Assembly (NCBI GenBank): GCA_002753185.1
Contig: PDZX01000033.1
Location: forward strand, 1 to 43,450
From: Magnetococcales bacterium WMHbin3
GTDB taxonomy: Bacteria > Pseudomonadota > Magnetococcia > Magnetococcales > Magnetaquicoccaceae
Direction of reading: 5' to 3'
DNA: 43,450 bases
Part shown: positions 38,657-43,450 of the stretch, piece after piece
How the letters are laid out: every line of letters begins with the position of its first letter
Numbering within the stretch: position 1 is the first letter of the stretch
Program-made: the position numbers and the translations under genes
Notes under the pieces: model-generated
Told to the model about the DNA's origin: nothing
The model's input: only the letters and a program-made list of their open reading frames with translations
Database searches by the model: none

Positions 38657-40155
38657 GGCGCGGCTCCTTGCACGGATTGGATGTGTTGCATGATGTTGCT
38701 GCTGCTGCGCCCCTCCTCGAGGGGGATGAGGGCCACCCGGCAGCCCCAGGCCTTGCCTTCGGCCCCGCCCACCACCCCTTCCTCGGTGTAGTCGGCGCCC
38801 TTGGCCAGAATGGCGGGCCGTACCGCGCGGATCAGTTCCAGAGGGGTCGGTTCGTCGAAGGGGATCACCAGATCCACGGACTCCAGGGCGGCCAGGACGC
38901 GGGCGCGGTCCTCCTGGCGGATCACCGGCCGGGTGGGACCCTTGATGGCCCGCACCGAGCGGTCGGTATTGAGTCCCACCACCAGTCGGGAGCCGAGTTT
39001 GCGGGCCTTTTCCAGGTAGGTGACGTGGCCGGCGTGCAACAGGTCGAAGCAGCCGTTGGTGAAGACGATGCGTTCGCCCTTGTGGCGCCATCCCTCGATG
39101 AGGGTCATGGCCGTTTCCTGGGTACGGATTTTGTCGGCTTGCGCCAGGGCCGCCTCGGAGGAGAGGGCGGCGAGCAGTTCGTGGCGCTGGATCGGCGAGG
39201 TTCCCACCTTGCCCACCACCACCCCGCCGGCGAGGTTGGCCAGGTGGATGGCGTCCAGACGGGAGAATCCCCCGGCGATGCCGGCGGCCAGCACCGCGAT
39301 CACCGCGTCGCCCGCGCCGGAGACATCGAACACCTCCTTGGCCGTGGCCGGAATGCGTACGGGTGGCCGATCCGGTTCCAGCAGGGCGATGCCGAGTTCG
39401 CTCAGGGTGACGGTGAGGAAGTCGGCCTGGATGCGGGCGCGCAGGGTTTCGCCGGCGGCGAGCAGGGCGTCGAGGTCGTTTCCCGGCATGGGAATGGCTT
39501 CGGCCAGTTCTCGTCTGTTGGGGGTGAGGGTGGTGGCTCCCCGGTATTTGGAATAATCCATCCCCTTGGGGTCCACCAGCACCGGGACGCCGATGCGGCG
39601 GGCCGCCTGGATGATGGCCTGGCAGACCGGTTCGGTGAGGGTCCCCTTGCCGTAGTCCGACAGGACGACGGCCCCAGGCACGGGTTCCCGCCGGAGTTGG
39701 GCGAGGACCCCTTCGACAAAGGCGGTCCAGACCGCTTCGGCTGGGGGATGGGTCTCTTCCCGGTCCAGGCGCAGCATTTGTTGGCGCGCGCTGATGACCC
39801 GCGTTTTGACGATGGTGGGCCGGTCGTCGAGGACGTGGACCGCCGTGGTATCCACTCCGTCCCGCTCCATGAGCCGCTTGAGCCGTTCCCCGTCCGGGTC
39901 GTTGCCCACCCAGCCGCAGATGCGCGGGACGATGCCGAGGTTGGCCAGATTGACCGCGACATGGGCGGTGGCCCCACAGGTTTCGGTTTCCCGCAGGATC
40001 CTGACCACCGGCACCGGGGCCTCCGGCGAAATGCGGGAGACCTCGCCCCAGATGTAGCGGTCCAGGATCAGGTCCCCGGCCACCAGGATGGGCCGACCAT
40101 GAAATCCGGCGGCCAGGGCGTTGCGGATGGTCGCCTGCTCTTGAAAGTTCTCCAT
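38644..40155 (-). CDS. hldE: Bifunctional heptose-7-P kinase / heptose-1-P adenylyltransferase
   Basis: A 503-residue enzyme that phosphorylates heptose-7-P at C1 and later adenylylates heptose-1-P. The PfkB kinase domain (about 1-330) has VAGDLILDRYIWGEVSRISP, GATAHVAVNLANLG and FDVSGAGDAVIA with the catalytic Asp (about 278). The nucleotidyltransferase domain has TNGCFDLLHAGHVTYL (about 365-380) and KGADYTEEGVVGG. GGGA lies seven bases before ATG 40155; a TTG at 40173 is possible. First gene of the heptose operon. Confidence 0.96.
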   Translation of the reverse strand: MENFQEQATIRNALAAGFHGRPILVAGDLILDRYIWGEVSRISPEAPVPVVRILRETETCGATAHVAVNLANLGIVPRICGWVGNDPDGERLKRLMERDGVDTTAVHVLDDRPTIVKTRVISARQQMLRLDREETHPPAEAVWTAFVEGVLAQLRREPVPGAVVLSDYGKGTLTEPVCQAIIQAARRIGVPVLVDPKGMDYSKYRGATTLTPNRRELAEAIPMPGNDLDALLAAGETLRARIQADFLTVTLSELGIALLEPDRPPVRIPATAKEVFDVSGAGDAVIAVLAAGIAGGFSRLDAIHLANLAGGVVVGKVGTSPIQRHELLAALSSEAALAQADKIRTQETAMTLIEGWRHKGERIVFTNGCFDLLHAGHVTYLEKARKLGSRLVVGLNTDRSVRAIKGPTRPVIRQEDRARVLAALESVDLVIPFDEPTPLELIRAVRPAILAKGADYTEEGVVGGAEGKAWGCRVALIPLEEGRSSSNIMQHIQSVQGAAPCSS

Positions 40156-40564
40156 GCGATTCCCGTTGGACAAGTGCGATTCGTGTTCGGATCCAGATTA
40201 CTCCCAATGTGTCCCGAAGGCAATCCAATTGGTGCGCGGATCCAAGCCAATCGCGGGAGTTTTTTTCAATTGTTGATGGTTGTGTCTGGCGTGGATTGCC
40301 GGCTGGCTGGTATGTTCGATACTGATGCGAATTTTGATGGGGCTGGACAAGCTGTAGGCTGCGCCAGCTTTGGTGAAACCAATTGTACGTAGATGATGCG
40401 GTTTGGTAAGTTGGGGAATGCAATTTTTTTTTGTTGCTTACTCTGGAGAAAATCGGCTAATATAGAATATCGGGTAAGGAATTAGCAAGTTCAAGGCGAT
40501 TCTAGAATTGGGTGTTGTTATTGGAATGTTTAGGATGTTTTTTTAGTTAAGTTTTAGGAGAGAG
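40156..40564. other. Divergent intergenic region, hldE / ATPase gene
   Basis: About 410 bases with no gene. The hldE side is of medium GC content; the last 170 bases are AT-rich like the following genes. ACTCCC near 40199 and GGGAGT with seven T near 40255 could pair over about 50 bases, and the palindrome CCAATTGG lies between. No transcript upstream would use this as a terminator, so its role is unclear. A T9 run lies near 40425. Confidence 0.4.
40434..40463 (+). promoter_or_regulatory. Candidate promoter for the PARIS-like pair
   Basis: TTGCTT (40434-40439), 18 bases, TAATAT (40458-40463), with an overlapping TATAGAAT just after. It would give a 5' leader of about 95 bases. In AT-rich DNA such matches arise by chance. 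Confidence 0.3.
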
Positions 40565-41887
40565 ATGATGAAATTAAAAGAAATTAAAATAAATAATTTA
40601 TTCGGTTCAATATCACCGACAATAGATTTCTGTGATAATATTAAAATAATCTATGGAAAAAATGGATCAGGGAAGACAACGATATTGAAAATTATTAATT
40701 GTATTATTTCAGGACAATTCCACCAATTAAGTAGAATTAGTTTTGAAAATATTACATGTAATTTTGAAAATAATAGAACGTTGTCCATTATGAAGGGGGT
40801 TAAAAATAAATCCACTGACAAGAAAAATGATTGTGAAAATATTTTATCCATAACAATAAATGGTAAAAAAGTTACAGATATAACTGATGATGCTGATATT
40901 GAGGATATTAAAATTCCTCTTGCGTTTATTGAGCGTGAAATCAGCGAATTAGAAAGAGTGGGTGAGCGAGAGTGGAGAAATTTGAGCTCAGGGGCGCTGA
41001 TGTCAATTAGCGAAGTTTTGAATCGTTATGGAGATAAGTTTTCTTGGCATAAACCTAGAAAGCAGATGCTGTGGCATAAAGAATTTTTTAATCAAATCGA
41101 TGTAAAATTCATTGAATCTCAAAGATTAATGACATTTAATACTTTAAATGAAAAAAATACTTTTTTTAAAGGATCTGGTTTTAGGTACGTGGATGCAGTT
41201 AGTACATATTCATCAGAGCTTAGAAGTGTAATTAAGGACAAACTTTCTGAATCGGTTCAGATAAGTCAAAATCTTGATAGTTCTTTTCCAAAAAGATTGC
41301 TCGATAAAGATGACAAATTTGAATATAATAAAGATGCAATTATAGATCTTGCTCAAAAAGTTGTTGATGCGAGAAATAATCTTGAAAAATCAGGACTTAT
41401 TGGAAACGCCAATGACATAATAGTCCAAGAGCAGCAAATGTCCGATATAGAGCGAAAAGCAATATATTTATATTTAAAAGATACATTAGAAAAATTTAAA
41501 GTATTCGATGACCTTGAGAAAAAAATTACTCTTTTTACAAAAATTTTAAACAAAAAATTTGAAGGAAATAAATTTATTGCTGTTTCAAAGGAGTCTGGTA
41601 TTGAGGTGTTTACAGGCAACAAAAGCGAGAAAATTGATGCAACTCTATTAAGTTCTGGCGAGCAGCATGAGATTGTATTGTTATATAATTTAATTTTTAA
41701 AATATCACAAAATAGTCTTGTTTTGATTGATGAGCCCGAGATTTCACTTCATATTGATTGGCAGCAAGATTTTCTTGATGATTTAGAGGCGATAAGTGAA
41801 CTTTCCAAGCCTCAATTTATTATTGCAACTCATTCACCATCGATTGTCGGTAGCAGGTTGAATTTTTCTCAGGAGATTTTGATTTGA
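40565..41887 (+). CDS. ABC-type ATPase of a PARIS-like system (AriA-like)
   Basis: A 440-residue AAA15/ABC-like ATPase, very AT-rich. Walker A is YGKNGSGKTT (about 30-39). The signature LSSGEQHEIVLLYNL (about 361), Walker B LVLIDEPEISLHIDWQQ (about 385) and H-loop IATHSPSI (about 420) are those of the AriA-type group. Between them is a coiled, charged insert. AGGAG precedes two adjacent ATGs by four and seven bases (40565 or 40568). The stop overlaps the TOPRIM gene as TTGA. In the known PARIS system AriA forms an assembly that holds AriB until a phage anti-restriction protein is sensed. Identity here rests on motif order and partner, without a database search. Confidence 0.75.
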   Translation: MMKLKEIKINNLFGSISPTIDFCDNIKIIYGKNGSGKTTILKIINCIISGQFHQLSRISFENITCNFENNRTLSIMKGVKNKSTDKKNDCENILSITINGKKVTDITDDADIEDIKIPLAFIEREISELERVGEREWRNLSSGALMSISEVLNRYGDKFSWHKPRKQMLWHKEFFNQIDVKFIESQRLMTFNTLNEKNTFFKGSGFRYVDAVSTYSSELRSVIKDKLSESVQISQNLDSSFPKRLLDKDDKFEYNKDAIIDLAQKVVDARNNLEKSGLIGNANDIIVQEQQMSDIERKAIYLYLKDTLEKFKVFDDLEKKITLFTKILNKKFEGNKFIAVSKESGIEVFTGNKSEKIDATLLSSGEQHEIVLLYNLIFKISQNSLVLIDEPEISLHIDWQQDFLDDLEAISELSKPQFIIATHSPSIVGSRLNFSQEILI

Positions 41888-42735
41888 CCGAACTGATTTA
41901 TCGCGGACATGCCGCAGCAAACTTTGTTATTATGAGTCATTCGTTAAGAATAAAGGATATTATATTTGTTGAGGGTCTAAGTGATAAAAAATTATTCATG
42001 AAATTGTTTCCGGAAAATATGGTTCCAGTGCCCGCAGATGGAGCAGAAAATGTTGTAGCGGCATTAGATGTAATAAAGGAATTCAATAAAATAAAGGAAG
42101 ATAAAGATAAGATACGTGCGATTGCATTTATTGATCAAGACTATTTGCATTTAAGTTCTGGTGATTTTAAAAATATTGAAGGTCTGTTTTTGTCTCAATA
42201 TAGAGATATAGAAATTGATATGTTGCACACAAAATCTATGCATTATGTGTTAAATGAGTATGGGAATAGTGAAAAAATAGATAAGTTTGGAAATATATTA
42301 AGATTTGTGATGCAAAATTTGGAGATAATTAGTTATTTACGTGCTTATAATTTTGTATATAATAAAAATTGGAATTTTAAAGATGTAAATTTGGTAAGAT
42401 ATGTTGACATAGAAGGGCAGGTAGACCAGGAAAAATTTCTTTCTTTTTTTAAACAAAAAAATAGTGTCATAAGCGATGAGTTTAAAAATTTTATAATATG
42501 GAAGAATAATAATACTATTAACCTGGAGTTGATCACAAGAGGTCATGATGCTTGTTGTGTTATTGGGCAAATGCTGAGAAAAATTTTAGGTAATGCTGAC
42601 AGGGAGAAAGTGGTGTGCGATGCGATCGAATCAAGCTTAAGGTTGGCTATTCGTCCTGATTTTTGTTTTGATTTTCTTTGGTATAGATCAATAAAGGAAT
42701 GGTGTGAAATGTCAAGGGGGGGGGGAGGGATCTGA
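41884..42735 (+). CDS. DUF4435/TOPRIM effector of a PARIS-like system (AriB-like)
   Basis: A 283-residue protein. TOPRIM acidic residues are Glu30 in IIFVEGLSDKKLF and Asp84/Asp86 in AFIDQDY, the pattern of the DUF4435 group. A later GHDACCVIGQMLRK (about 219-232) matches the conserved GHD block of that family. In PARIS the released effector is a toxic RNase that cleaves tRNA and stops infection. TTG at 41884 overlaps the ATPase stop; ATG at 41932 would remove residues before the TOPRIM and is less likely. The 3' end contains G10, giving a Gly4 tail. Confidence 0.72.
   Translation: MTELIYRGHAAANFVIMSHSLRIKDIIFVEGLSDKKLFMKLFPENMVPVPADGAENVVAALDVIKEFNKIKEDKDKIRAIAFIDQDYLHLSSGDFKNIEGLFLSQYRDIEIDMLHTKSMHYVLNEYGNSEKIDKFGNILRFVMQNLEIISYLRAYNFVYNKNWNFKDVNLVRYVDIEGQVDQEKFLSFFKQKNSVISDEFKNFIIWKNNNTINLELITRGHDACCVIGQMLRKILGNADREKVVCDAIESSLRLAIRPDFCFDFLWYRSIKEWCEMSRGGGGI
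42716..42725 (+). repeat. G10 homopolymer at the end of the TOPRIM gene
   Basis: Ten G in a row within strongly AT-rich coding sequence, four codons before the stop. With 11 G the frame would run about 22 residues further; with 9 G it would end after about six different residues. Confidence 0.85.
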
Positions 42736-43142
42736 AAAAGATTAAAATAATAATCAATTTTCTTCCTGTTTGTTCTGCCTCGCATGGAGAAACTTGAACC
42801 TCAAGCAGTATGCCTTGAGCCGATCCAACCATGTTGCGACGGAAAAATATTTAACAACAGCAATATGCTCACAACAGCATCCTCGATAGCCTCCACCATT
42901 ACGCAGAAGCTTTCATCATCGATAGAATAAGTTTCAGCATAAACAATCAAACGAAACCGAGTATTCCATCATGCGACAGGGAGGACATTTTCAAACCGGC
43001 GATCCAATGACATTTTCACGCGGACGTCCGCAATCAGGTGGTGTCTTCTGAGGTTCCGTACTTACTGCTTCTGTCGGATCCGGCATGGAACTGTCTTGGC
43101 AGGCGGTTTGCTGGGCATTCACGGCGTAACAGCTTAAACCCG
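42736..43142. other. Non-coding stretch after the PARIS-like pair
   Basis: About 400 bases where I see no convincing gene. Composition moves from AT-rich back to GC-rich near 43000. A short inverted repeat CTCAAG/CTTGAG lies at 42800-42819 without a T tract. Short ORFs on both strands have no support. Confidence 0.4.
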
Positions 43143-43450
43143 ATGCGCGGTGATACGGCTCAATCGCACAATTCCCTTGCCGAATCGGGTCGGTTGACCG
43201 AATATGAAGCAAAAGCCACGGCGATAGACCAGGAAGGGAGGAGCGGCTTGGAAACCTCGGCGGGAACGAAGACCTGCTGGCATTGCCTGGTGGGCGCGAC
43301 CCTCAAGGCATTGCTGGAGCCGGTTGGGATCGAAGTCCGCACCGAGGTGCCACTCCTCTCCTTTCCGCCCAAGGCGGACATCATCCTGTTGCAACGCAGA
43401 AAGGGTGGCCGGACGGACGAGCAGAACATGCTCATGGCGGATGGGCTGCG
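43143..43450 (+). CDS. Unidentified gene, 3'-partial
   Basis: The frame is open from 43011 to the window end; the first ATG is at 43143, with no clear ribosome site, so the start is uncertain. The visible 102 residues include KTCWHCLVGATLKALLEPVG (about residues 43-62) and, shortly after, EVRTEVPLLSFPPKADIILL. The second segment looks like the start of a PD-(D/E)XK/Rpn-like nuclease domain, with Asp in KADIILL as a possible metal ligand. That is a weak impression. GC content is normal for the chromosome. The minus-strand ORFs here look like shadows. Confidence 0.5.
   Translation, partial: MRGDTAQSHNSLAESGRLTEYEAKATAIDQEGRSGLETSAGTKTCWHCLVGATLKALLEPVGIEVRTEVPLLSFPPKADIILLQRRKGGRTDEQNMLMADGL

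Noticed and set aside
40199..40262. ACTCCC...GGGAGT plus T tract as a small RNA or terminator
   Set aside because: The intervening 50 bases do not fold obviously, and no plus-strand transcript precedes it.
40565..42735. Gabija or retron identity for the ATPase/TOPRIM pair
   Set aside because: The ATPase and TOPRIM are on separate proteins and there is no UvrD-like helicase or reverse transcriptase; DUF4435-type motifs fit PARIS better.
41932..42735. ATG at 41932 as the start of the TOPRIM gene
   Set aside because: It lies just before the TOPRIM strand and lacks a ribosome site, whereas TTG at 41884 overlaps the upstream stop as in two other gene pairs here.
42800..42819. CTCAAG/CTTGAG inverted repeat as terminator of the PARIS-like pair
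   Set aside because: Only six base pairs, no T tract, and easily found by chance.

Overview
The window is a GC-rich chromosomal segment of a Gram-negative, flagellated proteobacterium. It carries flhB, a lipid A acyltransferase and heptose/inner-core LPS genes, a five-gene F1-ATPase operon without F0 genes nearby, and many two-component and cyclic-di-GMP signalling genes. The atpHAGDC-only arrangement is common in alphaproteobacteria. Together with the probable oxygen-sensing diguanylate cyclase it would fit a microaerophile of the Magnetococcia/alphaproteobacterial kind, but that placement is inference. No rRNA, tRNA, CRISPR array, integrase or transposase was recognised.

Layout. 1-1170: C-terminal part of a GT41 (O-GlcNAc-transferase-like) enzyme, cut by the left edge. 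1157-5682 (minus): flhB-recX-alaS-zinc-ribbon gene, joined by overlaps or very short gaps. 5751-6880 (minus): PAP2 phosphatase and secreted YbhB-like protein. 7095-8363 (plus): an AT-rich, twice-frameshifted C39-peptidase-like pseudogene and a DUF3782 nuclease-like gene. 8376-10172 (minus): uup. 10265-13422 (plus): DUF3301 gene, membrane protein and hybrid histidine kinase. 13468-14960 (minus): a secreted repeat protein and a small tail-anchored protein. 15181-16743: an LRV-repeat protein convergent with fxsA. 16971-21911 (plus): atpHAGDC. 21938-22921: two ORFans inserted before glmU-glmS (22966-26221). 26240-30447 (minus): purD-purE-tsaC-diguanylate cyclase. 30576-32340 (plus): PAS histidine kinase and response regulator. 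32335-40155 (mostly minus): hldE-hldD-waaF, then lpxL-waaC-GT2, making ADP-heptose, late-acylated lipid A and the inner core. An oppositely oriented OLD-like ATPase/TOPRIM gene (35153-36706) splits this cluster. 40565-42735 (plus): a very AT-rich ATPase plus DUF4435/TOPRIM pair resembling the PARIS anti-phage system. 43143-end: start of an unidentified gene.

The most notable content is the combination of an LPS-core locus with two ATPase/TOPRIM defence-type modules, one inside it and one beside it. The downstream PARIS-like gene ends in a G10 tract that could vary its C-terminus. Other points of interest are a diiron-type (ODP-like) sensor fused to a GGDEF domain, a hybrid kinase with a pseudo-receiver, a palindrome placing TTGACA boxes on both strands, and repeated use of TTG starts inside TTGA stop/start overlaps.
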